Made by a program: the position numbers and the translations under genes. Shown one piece after another: positions 16,301 to 24,604 of a stretch of 29,199 nucleotides of DNA. Origin of the DNA: CAYQCE01 sp964415885 (lineage in GTDB: Bacteria; Zixibacteria; MSB-5A5; JAABVY01; JAHJOQ01); the NCBI GenBank assembly GCA_964415885.1, contig CAYQCE010000048.1, forward strand, positions 1 through 29,199, given 5' to 3'. The first letter of the stretch is position 1, and every line of letters begins with the position of its first letter. The notes under the pieces are model-generated. The model saw only the letters and a program-made list of their open reading frames with translations. It ran no database searches and was not told the DNA's origin.

Positions 16301-16380
16301 TGACCTCGTCGGCCCTGACGCTGGTAGTGCTGCCGGCGCTTTATATCGTGTTTGGCAGACGAACCGAATCGGAAGTGTAG
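13312..16380 (+). CDS. CusA/CzcA-type heavy-metal RND efflux pump
   Basis: This is the inner-membrane proton-driven pump of a CusCBA/CzcCBA-like system, 1022 residues, the usual length. It shows 12 helices, two large periplasmic loops and the family start MLRAIVEFTLQYRVV. The proton-relay segment in TM4 reads AIDFGLAVDNAVIQVEN, with D393, D399 and E406 kept; most relatives have Gly where this has Asn400. Other family landmarks are FDAFPDTTPVLVQV near the start and REWSKRRIVIQCNVRDRD at about 800. The ATG at 13312 has GAGG at six bases, giving a better start than TTG at 13300. The metal cannot be fixed from sequence. The outer-membrane channel gene is not in the window. Confidence 0.95.
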   Translation: MLRAIVEFTLQYRVVILLLAALLVVMGTIALVQLPFDAFPDTTPVLVQVNVSAPGWAPEDLELLVTYPLEQALTGLSSLAEVRSITKYGLCQVTTIFEDGTDLYLARQQVSERLLSVDLPDGVNAPRLGPVSTGLGEVFHYIVVSDSPDPTAARVAQDWIIKPQLQAVPGVAEVNSWGGFEKQFVILFDPDRLARYQISLVDAVDAIKRDIGNVPGGQIDQGGEMTIVRGIGVVENVKQIEDIVLATPETVPIKVSDIADVVIGHEIRRGATTYNGEGEAVLGLGFMLIGENPAKVTHELAEQLEIAAAGLPEDVRAFPVYERTSLVDEVLETVRENLFFGALLVIAVLFVMLGNLRAGLIVASAIPLSMMFAFDLMSRVGIAGSLMSLGAIDFGLAVDNAVIQVENSVRRLSVADPGRPRLEVIRDAILEVRKPTLFGELIIITVYLPILTLQGVEGKLFRPMALTVVFVLTGSLILSFTVIPALIGMFLKHKTKARESIIIRGLKTLYKPIISFAVKRAKTVVLAALILTIGGAILFTQLGAEFVPRLSEGTIVMNLVRLAGISLDESNNYNTRVENLLKERFPDEISHVWSRTGTAELSTDPMGLELTDMFISLNPRQYWTKASSQAELVSAIDAELADLPGQNRIFTQPIEMRINEMIAGIRSDIGIKLFGDDLDVLESRAGEIATLVESIPGGVDVTVEQLTGQPQLRLAVDRARLARFGLTARDVLTTVNGIGGIVVGDVFEKQRRFDLTVRLDTSMIQGPEDIDRILLNSPTGSMVGLDRVTEVSLDEGPGSITREWSKRRIVIQCNVRDRDIGSFVDELRERLASEISLPTGYFIRLGGQFENLERARLRLAIVVPIALLLIFSLLFWTYKSVRDAILIFSGVPLAALGGVVTLALRGMPFSISAGVGFVALSGIAVLNGLVLVSSIKRMRSRGRDIYSAVQESAITRLRPVFITALVAALGFVPMALSTGVGAEVQRPLATVVVGGILTSSALTLVVLPALYIVFGRRTESEV

Positions 16381-16645
16381 TAGCGGCCTGGTCGGCTCAT
16401 TTTCGGCAGGCACCGGTTCCATGATCTGAGTGCAGTGAGCAGCGCATTCTGAAGCCGTATGCGCAGTGCGTGCTTGCAGTTAAACAGTGACCGGCCATCA
16501 GGATGCTTTCAGGGCGGATATGGTTGGGTAGCTTGAACCGCCGAAGTCAGAGGCTTGTAGTACGTTTGAATCTGCTCAGATTCTACTGGATTTGAATCGG
16601 AGGTATGACGAAGATAGAGACCGTGTAGGGAAGGAGGCGAGACGG

Positions 16646-17854
16646 GTGTTCAGGATCATATTTACTGCCGGATGGACCCTGCTCCACGTTTACGTATTCT
16701 GGCGTTTGACCACGATACCGTACATCACAAAGTTCATACCTCGCTCCACCGTGCTGATTATCGGAGCGGTTCTGTGGGCGGTTGGCTTGTCGAGACGGTA
16801 TCTGGATGACATCGGTCTCGAAGCGTTCGAGTCACCCGTAGAATTGTTCGTGATGAACTGGCTCGGAACGCTGTTTCTCGTCTTCATATGCCTTCTTCTC
16901 GCCGATTTGCTCACCCTGTTCGGGCTACTTTTTCGGGGTCAAGTTCCGCTCATACGCGGCGTTGCGCTCGTCATCGGGATACTAATGGCGGCGACAGCAT
17001 TCGTGCAGGCTCTGCGTCCACCTGTAGTCAACACCTATGAGGTAACTCTCAGCAGGTTGCCGTCGGAGCACGACGGTCTGACTGTTGCCGTAATCTCCGA
17101 TACGCATCTGGGGGAGTTCATCGATGCCGACTGGCTGGCAGGGCGACTCGAGCAGATCAAAGCTATGGAGCCGGATCTTGTATTGATGCTGGGAGATATG
17201 TTCGAGGGTGACAGCCCGGAGGAGAGACAGGATAGGATTAGAGGGTTGCTGGGAGGCCTCAATCCTCCGCTCGGCGTGATGGGGGTGACCGGAAATCATG
17301 AGCGCCATGGTGGCCTGGATGCCAGCGTACTCTTTATCGAAGAATCCGGAATCGATCTGCTTCGGAACGAGTGGGTCGAGGTAGTGCCCGGGCTTGCTGT
17401 CGGGGGTGTGGATGACGGTGACGGCCATGAGTCGCGGTCTGCCGCATCCGACCGTATCGCAGGGGTACTCGATGGCAGTGTGCCCGAGGCTGCGACTATT
17501 CTGATGTCTCACAGACCCCGTATGATCGACGAGGCGGCATCCGCCGGTATTGACCTGATGCTCTGCGGACATACCCACGGCGGGCAAATCTGGCCGTTCG
17601 ACTATATTTCGGCGGCCGCGAATCCACTGCTTGAAGGCAGGTATGAGATCAGAGATATGACAGCAATAGTCACGCGGGGCGCTGGAACGTGGGGTCCGCG
17701 TATGCGACTCTGGGCTCCGGGTGAGATACTCAGGATCATCCTGCGTTCAGAGGCGCATGGGCAGCAAGGCGCCGCGACTTACCGAGGTATCAACGGTGTC
17801 TATTCGCAATCCGAATCATGGCATCGAGGCTGCGCTCAACGTCCTCTTCGGTAG
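16646..17854 (+). CDS. Membrane-anchored metallophosphoesterase (YaeI-like)
   Basis: The protein has four or so N-terminal helices (about 1-125) and a C-terminal calcineurin-type phosphoesterase domain. The metal-binding motifs are complete: VISDTHLG (D152, H154), GDMFEGD (about 183-189), GNHE (217-220), SHRP (288-291) and CGHTHGGQ (307-314). Relatives hydrolyse phosphodiester or pyrophosphate bonds such as in lipid intermediates, on the outer face of the membrane. The GTG at 16646 has AAGGAGG eight bases upstream; a TTG at 16592 is less likely. Homology ends near EILRIILRSE. The last 30 or so residues read antisense through the 3' end of the decarboxylase gene, so the tail is atypical. Confidence 0.88.
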   Translation: MFRIIFTAGWTLLHVYVFWRLTTIPYITKFIPRSTVLIIGAVLWAVGLSRRYLDDIGLEAFESPVELFVMNWLGTLFLVFICLLLADLLTLFGLLFRGQVPLIRGVALVIGILMAATAFVQALRPPVVNTYEVTLSRLPSEHDGLTVAVISDTHLGEFIDADWLAGRLEQIKAMEPDLVLMLGDMFEGDSPEERQDRIRGLLGGLNPPLGVMGVTGNHERHGGLDASVLFIEESGIDLLRNEWVEVVPGLAVGGVDDGDGHESRSAASDRIAGVLDGSVPEAATILMSHRPRMIDEAASAGIDLMLCGHTHGGQIWPFDYISAAANPLLEGRYEIRDMTAIVTRGAGTWGPRMRLWAPGEILRIILRSEAHGQQGAATYRGINGVYSQSESWHRGCAQRPLR

Positions 17855-19157
17855 TAGCCCATGACGACACACTAATGCGCATCGCTCTGTGGCCCTGCCA
17901 TTCGGTTCCACCACACCAGCAAGTCCCATCCGCCTGGATATCGGCGATTACCTTCTCAGTCGTCTCTGCATCACCAAAGGAAACGAGAACCTGATTGAGT
18001 ACGACCTCGTTGAGTATGCTGTAACCGGCTTCTGCCAAGCCTTCCGCGAACCGTTTGGCGTGCCTGCATGTCCGCTCGATCATCTTTGCAAGCCCGCGTC
18101 TGCCGAGTGTACGCAGAGTGGCCCAGACTTCGATGCCTCTTCCTCGTCTGGATAGTTCGGGAGTGAAGTCCGAGGGATTTCGATGTTCACTCTCGGTCGG
18201 CAGGTATTCGGCGGTGATTGCCATTGACGCACGAAGAGCGTCGGCATCCCGGACAAAAGCCAGACCGCAGTCGTACGGGACGTTCAGCCATTTGTGGGCA
18301 TCGGTCGCCCATGAATCGGCTTCTTCCAAGCCGTCTACGAGGTGTCGTAGAGAGGGCACAGCCTTTGCCCAGAGGCCGAATGCTCCGTCAACGTGTACCC
18401 AGGCTCCAGCTTCATGCGCTATTTTGCATATCCTCGCTGCCGGGTCGAGGGCGCCGGTGTTGATATTGCCGGCCTGAATGCAGATTATCGATTGTTCAGC
18501 GAGAGGCGGAAGGGCGTCCGCGCGCATTCTGCCCTGACCGTCGACCGGGACGCGAAGAACGCGATTCCTGCCAAGCCCGAGCATTCCGAGCGATTTGAGA
18601 AGCGTCGGATGCGCCTCCTCTCCGATCACTACTTCGATTGGCGGAGCGCCAAACAGTCCATCCGCTTCCACATTCCAGCCCGCTTTCGAGAGTACAGCAT
18701 TTCTCGCCGCGGCGAGCGCGGTGAAATTGGCGACTGTTGCACCGGTTACGAACGACCCCGCACAATCCTGCGGCAAATCGAAAACATCAAACAACCAGTT
18801 GAGTGAAACCTGCTCCAGAATCGCCTGCAGAGGAGTGACATTGTGTAGCGCGCTGTTCTGATCCCACGCTCCCGCAATCCAGTTTGCAGCCAGAGCCACC
18901 GGCAACGAACCGCCAATTACGAATCCAAAGAACCTCGGACCTGCCATAGCCATCGTAGACGGGGAACCGAGCTCGTCGAGTTCTCGAATGACTGCCTCGG
19001 GATCGCTTCGGTCTTCCGGGAACGGCACGTCGAGGGTGATCAGTCTATCAACGGCAATGGAATCCGGTGCGACCTGTCGGCCGTTCAGGCTCTCCAGGTA
19101 CGAAATCCCGCGTTGGGCGGATTTTTCGAGAAGTTCACGAAACGGTTTGTTTGCCAT
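17790..19157 (-). CDS. PLP-dependent group II decarboxylase family protein
   Basis: This is a fold-type I pyridoxal-phosphate enzyme of the group II decarboxylase family (aromatic-L-amino-acid, glutamate or diaminobutyrate type), 455 residues. Landmarks from the chosen Met: QNSALHNVTPLQAILEQ, FVTGATVANFTALAAAR (phosphate-binding loop), EEAH (His about 183, stacks on PLP), HVDGAFG (Asp about 257) and the Schiff-base lysine in WATDAHKWLNVPYDCG (Lys about 289). I chose ATG 19157 because AGAGGA lies about eight bases upstream; an in-frame upstream start at 19190 is weaker. The amino-acid substrate is not evident. Its 3' end overlaps the converging phosphoesterase gene by 65 bp. Confidence 0.92.
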   Translation of the reverse strand: MANKPFRELLEKSAQRGISYLESLNGRQVAPDSIAVDRLITLDVPFPEDRSDPEAVIRELDELGSPSTMAMAGPRFFGFVIGGSLPVALAANWIAGAWDQNSALHNVTPLQAILEQVSLNWLFDVFDLPQDCAGSFVTGATVANFTALAAARNAVLSKAGWNVEADGLFGAPPIEVVIGEEAHPTLLKSLGMLGLGRNRVLRVPVDGQGRMRADALPPLAEQSIICIQAGNINTGALDPAARICKIAHEAGAWVHVDGAFGLWAKAVPSLRHLVDGLEEADSWATDAHKWLNVPYDCGLAFVRDADALRASMAITAEYLPTESEHRNPSDFTPELSRRGRGIEVWATLRTLGRRGLAKMIERTCRHAKRFAEGLAEAGYSILNEVVLNQVLVSFGDAETTEKVIADIQADGTCWCGGTEWQGHRAMRISVSSWATTEEDVERSLDAMIRIANRHR

Positions 19158-19261
19158 GCTCTGTGTCCTCTCAATCGGTTGATTCCTCATGATCCGGCTG
19201 TCATGGAGGTAGATGCCTCGATCTCAGTCGACAATCGGCCTTCGAAGTAGTGCACCTCTTG

Positions 19262-19951
19262 TCATTTGGTATACGACCTGGAAGCCAGTTTATCACGTAA
19301 CCTGATTAGCGATTTCGAATTTCTCGCAACGTCAGACAAGCGGCCCTCGAATGTACTGATATTCCGCATGCGAGGGAAACTGAGCGTCGCTCGGGCGATC
19401 GAGTGTGTAATTGTGAGATTGACATAGTTGTACAGCAGGATGATCGTCTGGACAGCACTCCTTTCCGTGCTCTGAAGCCCGATGCGTCTGGCCGTGTTCT
19501 CATTAATGAAGTAACTCGTCCCCCGGATCCTGATCTCGGAGAAATCGCGGTCTCTGTGACTTTCGATCAGGTTTAACATGCCGGCTATGTAGCCCATCAA
19601 TACCTGAATCGTACGCTGCTTTCCATTCAAGCTTCGGTCGACAGCGAAGACATAGTCGAGAAGTGTGCCCCCGTGTATCTGGATCACGCCGTTTTTTTCC
19701 TCCTCGGCAACAAACAAAGGTGAGTAATAGATCAGCTTTCCTTTCTTTTTCATCGATGGCACGTCGAAGAACGGTGCCACTACGGACAGCGTCACGGCAA
19801 TAAACAGCATCGGTAGCGGGTATGCTCCGATCGATAGAGACGCTGCGCCGAGGACAAGGTTCACCAGGATGGCAACAGTGGCGATTCCAATCTGGATTCG
19901 TCTCTGCTCTTTAACCGGTTTGGAATAGAAGCCGTGTTCAGAATCTTTCAT
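19262..19951 (-). CDS. Hypothetical protein with two N-terminal membrane helices
   Basis: I do not recognise a family. The 229-residue product has a polar N-terminus, two hydrophobic segments (about 20-65, in IGIATVAILVNLVLGA and MLFIAVTLSVVAPFFDV), and a basic-rich cytoplasmic part of about 160 residues with the patterns YYSPLFVAEEEKNGVIQIHGG and RDRDFSEIRIRGTSYFI (each short). The C-terminus ends in a helical RNSKSLIRLRDKLASR. The ATG at 19951 is the best start though its ribosome site is weak; a TTG at 19993 is the alternative. Base composition resembles its neighbours and the frame is long and uninterrupted, so it is probably real. It may be co-transcribed with the SRPBCC gene 70 bp upstream. 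Confidence 0.65.
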   Translation of the reverse strand: MKDSEHGFYSKPVKEQRRIQIGIATVAILVNLVLGAASLSIGAYPLPMLFIAVTLSVVAPFFDVPSMKKKGKLIYYSPLFVAEEEKNGVIQIHGGTLLDYVFAVDRSLNGKQRTIQVLMGYIAGMLNLIESHRDRDFSEIRIRGTSYFINENTARRIGLQSTERSAVQTIILLYNYVNLTITHSIARATLSFPRMRNISTFEGRLSDVARNSKSLIRLRDKLASRSYTK

Positions 19952-20020
19952 GAAAGCAATATGCCAGAGTTGCAACCTGAGTTCAAGCAACAATCGTCAG
20001 GAGATGAATCCAAGCGTCCG

Positions 20021-20455
20021 TCACTCTTGCGAGAGAAACTGGGCCAGCCTGTCCTTGATGAAGTACTCCCATCCCCGTGCGCAGCTCTCTCGCGTGAACT
20101 CGGGGATATCACCCGGGAAATTCTCCGTCGCTTCATGTTTGAGTTGCAGTCTGGTTGAGTCACTCTCTACAGATAGTTCGAATGTCACGACCGAATCACC
20201 CGCGTATCCAGAGTATTTCCAGTTCAAAGCGATTCGCTTCATTGGAACAGCGTCGACAACTCTCCACAAGTGGAGGAAGTCTCTGCCATCGTTCTCGACG
20301 TTGAATTGAGTCTCAAATCCCACTTCGGTCTTGAATGACGGGATGTTCTCAAAGAACCACTTCTTCATTTCGTCGACTTCGGTTATAGCTTGCCAGACTC
20401 TCTCGACCGGCGCATTGAATCTTTCCTCGACTACCACAGGCTCTCCGATTTTCAT
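20021..20455 (-). CDS. SRPBCC/AHSA1-type START-like domain protein
   Basis: The 144-residue protein is one START-like domain. It begins with VVVEERFNAPVERVWQAITE, the usual first strand and helix, includes MKKWFFENIP and ends in a long C-terminal helix FTRESCARGWEYFIKDRLAQFL that closes the hydrophobic cavity. Bacterial AHSA1-like members bind hydrophobic ligands or act in stress responses; no specific role can be assigned. The ATG at 20455 has GGAGG eight bases upstream. Length and motif order are typical, so the family call is firm. Confidence 0.88.
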   Translation of the reverse strand: MKIGEPVVVEERFNAPVERVWQAITEVDEMKKWFFENIPSFKTEVGFETQFNVENDGRDFLHLWRVVDAVPMKRIALNWKYSGYAGDSVVTFELSVESDSTRLQLKHEATENFPGDIPEFTRESCARGWEYFIKDRLAQFLSQE

Positions 20456-20707
20456 AAAATTAACCTCCCGGTGTTCATCACGTATCTGCTCTTTCCGCGC
20501 ATATGGTACAGTTCACGAACAAGTTGATCAAGACAGGCAAACTGAGGCCTGTCATGGATAGAAGCTGTAAACTGAGTGAAGTGCCCGATGCCATCCGTTA
20601 TCTCGAAAGGGGACATGCACGCGGCAAGGTGACAATTGCGATGGATCATGGCGGAGACTTGTGATCAAATTCCGCATTATCCCGCCTATTGAATCGGATT
20701 GTCGCCC

Positions 20708-22663
20708 TCAGGGTACCTCCAGAAGCAGGTGTGTTGAATCCTCGCATATCACTGAATATGCCGCCCTGTAGCGATCCACGACAATATCATGCTCACCCTC
20801 AATCCTCTTGTGAATCATAATATATCCAACACCGGACATTTCAAGCTGACTTTTCTGCCTTTCAAGATCGTGCAGCTCGAGTCGATCGATTAGCGTTTTG
20901 TCGATCTTGCGCGCGATGTATCCCTGTACTATCGGGCGTCCGTGATGTGTCTGATAATACATGTAGAAGCGGGATGCGTTGACATCGGTCGGAAGATCGA
21001 GCACGGCTAAACGACCATGATCGTGTGCTATCTTTTCGTAGCACGATGGTAGCGCCGGACCCGATATCACATCGACAGACTTGAAGTAGTCCGCGATGAG
21101 CAACACAGGTAGCAGAAGCGCAAGGCCAATTCGAGCTGCGCGGTTCCCGGCACTGTAAATCAAATACCCGGCCGCCACCGCTACGAGGATACTCCAGAAG
21201 AGGTAGACATATATGATATACCGTGATGGTGAACTTATGCTGCTGAGGATGGGCAGGCTGTTTGTGATGACATCGGGAAGAAGCATCTCGATTTTGTTGC
21301 CGAGAATGTGAAGATCGTAACCGAGCGACATGAGTAGAAATGCCAGCGCGGCGGTCAGATATCTTGATATTATCGGTAGAATCCTCAGCGAGGCGATGAC
21401 GACCAAAGCCAGTGCCGGAATACCGAGGTAGGTTGTGGCCTCCCATGCATTCCCTGTGAATGTCGAGTTAAGTGAATCGATGAAATCGAGGTTCGACAGC
21501 CAGTGATATTCGCCGGGTACAACCAAACCGAGCAAGTCGGTGACAAATCCCTTCCGACCTTCCTTGTATCCGACCGATCCGGTGATGTCGAGTTGTACCA
21601 TTTTCCAGAGCCAGGGCGACAGGGCAACAAGCACGCTGCCGGCGACTACAGACGATTTCAGCACGACATCAGGCATTAGGAACTGTCTCCGTCTGAGTGC
21701 AAGATAGAGATAGCTCAGGAATATGAATAGCAGCCCAAATATCAAATATGTCCAGGTACATAAGGCATTCAAGAGCAGGAAGACTGCTGCGAGCAGAGTG
21801 TTCGATTTGCCGCCCTGACGAATCGCTTTGATGTAAAACAGCACGAAGAATGGAATAAACTGAATCGACATCAGGTTGATATGATGCAGCAGTCTCGCGT
21901 GATGATATGGACAGAACGCGAACAGAAATCCGCCCAGGAGTGCGATATAGCTGTTTCGCGTCAGATAGCGCACGAGTACAAATGCGCCAAGTCCTGCTAC
22001 GGGATATGTATGGAGCGCGATCAAGTTGTAAGTTGCATACAGATTCATAACCTGGTTCAGGACAACCGATAGCGCGAGATTGAAGAATGACCATGAGTGA
22101 AAGAACAAGTGGGCGCCCTCGGGATAGAACAGGTAGCTTGTGTGAATGAGGCTGCCGCCATCACCGATCACCTTCTCGGTCATCCACCAGAAATTCCAGA
22201 AGAACAGAAAGTTGTCCTCGGGTGGCCCCGGCAGAGACGTCGAAAACGACTGGATAACCGGCCAGGATATCGCAACTGTGAATGCGCTGTATGACAGGAA
22301 TGCCATGAGTGAGTCGAATCGAAATCTGTGTTCGGGTATTATGTCGGATGTGATTCGGTAGTTTGTCTTCGGAGATGCAGCGTGTCTCACAGCTTTCGCA
22401 ACGATCCACCAGATGAGGATGGTCAGCGGGATTCCGACTGCAACATACTCCCAGGTGATTTTGTCGGCGCGGTCTATGTAGTACTCCACGGGGCGGGTTG
22501 GATCGGATTCGAACAAGGTGTGGGATGTAAACGGCAGTCTGCCGTCATACAGCTGCCGGATGATCTGCTCACCGAAAAGGGCATACAGGCAGCCACCTGC
22601 AACGAGGAACAATAGCAGGAGCAGAAACAGCTTTGTAAACAGAGTGTCGAGACGCGACCGCAT
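20708..22663 (-). CDS. Large polytopic membrane protein, GT-C glycosyltransferase-like
   Basis: The 651-residue product has at least eleven hydrophobic helices and a C-terminal soluble part of about 110 residues. After the third helix an acidic pair lies in PEDNFLFFWNFWWM (about 149-150), in the first large loop, as in GT-C lipid-linked sugar transferases. HLFFHSWSFFNL and FAFCPYHHARLLHHINL continue this pattern. The C-terminal part contains VLDLPTDVNASRFYMYYQT and a GVGYIMIHKR segment, common in this uncharacterised group. The family likely uses a polyprenyl-phosphate sugar donor (inference). ATG 22663 has GGGGA eight bases upstream; GTG 22687 is less likely. No neighbouring cell-envelope biosynthesis cluster is seen. 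Confidence 0.75.
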   Translation of the reverse strand: MRSRLDTLFTKLFLLLLLFLVAGGCLYALFGEQIIRQLYDGRLPFTSHTLFESDPTRPVEYYIDRADKITWEYVAVGIPLTILIWWIVAKAVRHAASPKTNYRITSDIIPEHRFRFDSLMAFLSYSAFTVAISWPVIQSFSTSLPGPPEDNFLFFWNFWWMTEKVIGDGGSLIHTSYLFYPEGAHLFFHSWSFFNLALSVVLNQVMNLYATYNLIALHTYPVAGLGAFVLVRYLTRNSYIALLGGFLFAFCPYHHARLLHHINLMSIQFIPFFVLFYIKAIRQGGKSNTLLAAVFLLLNALCTWTYLIFGLLFIFLSYLYLALRRRQFLMPDVVLKSSVVAGSVLVALSPWLWKMVQLDITGSVGYKEGRKGFVTDLLGLVVPGEYHWLSNLDFIDSLNSTFTGNAWEATTYLGIPALALVVIASLRILPIISRYLTAALAFLLMSLGYDLHILGNKIEMLLPDVITNSLPILSSISSPSRYIIYVYLFWSILVAVAAGYLIYSAGNRAARIGLALLLPVLLIADYFKSVDVISGPALPSCYEKIAHDHGRLAVLDLPTDVNASRFYMYYQTHHGRPIVQGYIARKIDKTLIDRLELHDLERQKSQLEMSGVGYIMIHKRIEGEHDIVVDRYRAAYSVICEDSTHLLLEVP

Positions 22664-22820
22664 AACGGGATCCCCTGTGAAATTCACGTTTCAGAGATAG
22701 CAGAATTGAAGCCGCGTGTAAAGCGAGAATCCTGCTGTCTATCTCTTGACTCTGCTCACTGCGTCGGGTACATTTGCTCTGAAGCAGAAACCGAATGCCG
22801 CTCAAACAGAGAGAGTCAAA

Positions 22821-23543
22821 GTGTATTGCTTGATAGCCAGGGAACTCAGACTGCAGTACAGTCCTGTCGCGATACTGTTTACGGATACGAAACCGGATGA
22901 CGCTCGCCAGATTCGTGAGGGCAATTGGGGCTGCGTAATGGCGCTTTATCTGGCGACCATGAAAAACGGGCAGACAGCGGCGTTCGATCGAAAGACCTAT
23001 GGGTGTTTTGGCGGTGGGGTCGGACTGTGTCTCGGGGATACGTACAAGCCGAATCGTGAGTTCATGGAGAATCTCCTGGCGGAGGATGAGCGGTATTTCA
23101 AGAATCGCGAGCTCGTTCGAGAGTTCATGGACAGTTTTAACTATGTTGATATACCGTATGAGTTTGTTGTCTTCAAACCCCTCGAGAAGATCGAACCAGC
23201 CACAGAAAAGCCCGCGCTGGTCTCTTTCCCCGTCAATGCCGATCAACTGTCGGCGCTGGCGATACTTATCAACTACCGTCGGACCGGCAACGAGCATGTC
23301 GGTGCACCGTATGTCGCGGGATGTCAGTCGGTCTGCGTCGTTCCACACAATGAATCGAAGAAGGAGAATCCGCGCGGGATTATCGGCAATCTCGATATCT
23401 CTTCCCGTAAGATTCTCCCGGCGGATATCCTCACATTCACGGTGCCGTTTGAGACTTATCTCGAGATGCAGGAGGACCTGCCGGAGAGCTTCATTCGAGA
23501 GGAGACGTGGGCACGCGTCTCGAAGCGAATGGAAGATCGCTGA
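22821..23543 (+). CDS. DUF169 family protein
   Basis: The protein matches the DUF169 pattern (COG2043-like). It begins VYCLIARELRLQYSPVAILF, has REGNWGCVMALYLATMKNG and then FDRKTYGCFGGGVGLCLG, the conserved Cys-Gly-rich core. About 240 residues is usual. The function of the family is not established, though the conserved Cys residues suggest metal or cofactor binding. The GTG at 22821 with GAGAG just upstream gives the family-typical N-terminus; a TTG at 22746 would add 25 residues without family similarity. It is divergent from the GT-C-like gene, sharing a 150-bp intergenic region. Confidence 0.82.
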   Translation: MYCLIARELRLQYSPVAILFTDTKPDDARQIREGNWGCVMALYLATMKNGQTAAFDRKTYGCFGGGVGLCLGDTYKPNREFMENLLAEDERYFKNRELVREFMDSFNYVDIPYEFVVFKPLEKIEPATEKPALVSFPVNADQLSALAILINYRRTGNEHVGAPYVAGCQSVCVVPHNESKKENPRGIIGNLDISSRKILPADILTFTVPFETYLEMQEDLPESFIREETWARVSKRMEDR

Positions 23544-23978
23544 GATCGTCTCGTGTTTCGTCCCGACGCAATCGAAGAGTAGACTTATCCACTGTTAACT
23601 TGACCCTCGGCAGGCTTGATGTTACTTAGAAATTTCTGCGTCAGCGGCTGGTATGAATCTCAGGGCGATGCTGAGGGAAGGTGCTGGAGCAGATATCTCC
23701 GTTGCCGAGAATATCGGATTCATCATAATGGGACGTATTGACGTGATCGTGTACGAGGAAGGTCTCATGCTGCCGGTAAGTGCGAATGCAAGGCTCGCGT
23801 TGACACTATGATAGCCGAAGTGGCTTGGCCTTATGCTTCGTAATCATATCCAAATCTCTTCGGAAAAACGACTCAGTTCTCGGTTGCTTGCCCATAAGTG
23901 ATTGACAAATACGATGTTCAACGCTTCTTCGAGTAGATTACGGTAAGGATAGATATCATTCGGAATATGGGAGGCACT
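23544..23978. other. Intergenic region with one possible 52-codon frame and a TTGACA element
   Basis: This 435-bp stretch has no gene I can name. A plus-strand frame at 23653-23811 (ATG to TGA, 52 residues, with FIIMGRIDVIVYEEGL) has no ribosome site and no known family; it may be a fragment. A consensus -35 TTGACA lies at 23902-23907, 72 bp before the DinB-like gene, but no good -10 is at 16-18 bp. No repeat or RNA structure was evident. Confidence 0.35.
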
Positions 23979-24494
23979 ATGGACTCGAAGCTGAAAGAGA
24001 GAATATGGGGACAGTGCGGGGCCGCGATCGATACGATGGAGAGAGCAATTCGGGAGTGTCCCGAGGGGCTCTGGTTCAACGACTCGGGTTTCCACAGCTA
24101 CTGGTATATAGCTTATCATACAATCTTCTGGATCGACTACTATCTTGCAGAAGATTTTGGTGAGTTCAGACCGCCCAGTCCGTTCGGATTAGAGGAACTC
24201 GATCCGGCCGGATTGATTCCTGAGCAGCCGTATAGCCGAGATCAACTTCTAAACTATCTCGATCACTGTCGCAGCAAATTTCGTAGCGTAATCAGAGAAA
24301 TGAGCGATGAGCGTGCGGCCAAGCGAATTCCGTTCGGCAAAGTCGAACTCACATGTTTCGAATTGCTTCTCTATATCATGCGTCACATTCAGCATCATTC
24401 GGCCCAATTGTATCTGCTGCAGAGACAGAACACCGATTCGGCGCCGCGATGGGTCTTTCGTTCGAAGATCAATCTTGATGGTGTGTCTCGTTAG
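23979..24494 (+). CDS. DinB-like four-helix-bundle protein
   Basis: The 171-residue protein fits the DinB/YfiT superfamily. It has HSYWYIAYHTIFWIDYYL, with His in the second helix at the usual metal site, and MRHIQHHSAQLYLLQRQ near the end, giving the other two His of the three-His site. The family includes metal-dependent thiol transferases and many proteins of unknown role; which thiol cofactor it would use is unknown. The ATG at 23979 has GGGAGG five bases upstream, so the in-frame ATG at 23967 is not the likely start. Confidence 0.85.
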   Translation: MDSKLKERIWGQCGAAIDTMERAIRECPEGLWFNDSGFHSYWYIAYHTIFWIDYYLAEDFGEFRPPSPFGLEELDPAGLIPEQPYSRDQLLNYLDHCRSKFRSVIREMSDERAAKRIPFGKVELTCFELLLYIMRHIQHHSAQLYLLQRQNTDSAPRWVFRSKINLDGVSR

Positions 24495-24604
24495 ACTGAG
24501 AGCTACCTGAACAGCCCCATCGGCAACAGACTATATCTGCGCGAACCGACGGTTCCTGAGACTTCGGTTTCCACTGTAGATTTGAGTCAGTCGTTTGGGC
24601 AAAC

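Noticed and set aside
15685..16422. 245-codon minus-strand frame within the RND pump gene
   Set aside because: It is antisense to an unmistakable CusA/CzcA gene and has a low-complexity composition typical of a shadow frame.
16568..16583. Small inverted repeat GAATCT/AGATTC before the phosphoesterase gene
   Set aside because: Only 6-bp arms with a 4-bp loop, no T run and no link to a promoter; too weak to call a terminator or operator.
22569..23348. 259-codon minus-strand frame over the DUF169 gene
   Set aside because: It is antisense to a recognised DUF169 protein and runs into the opposing GT-C-like gene start; no family similarity.
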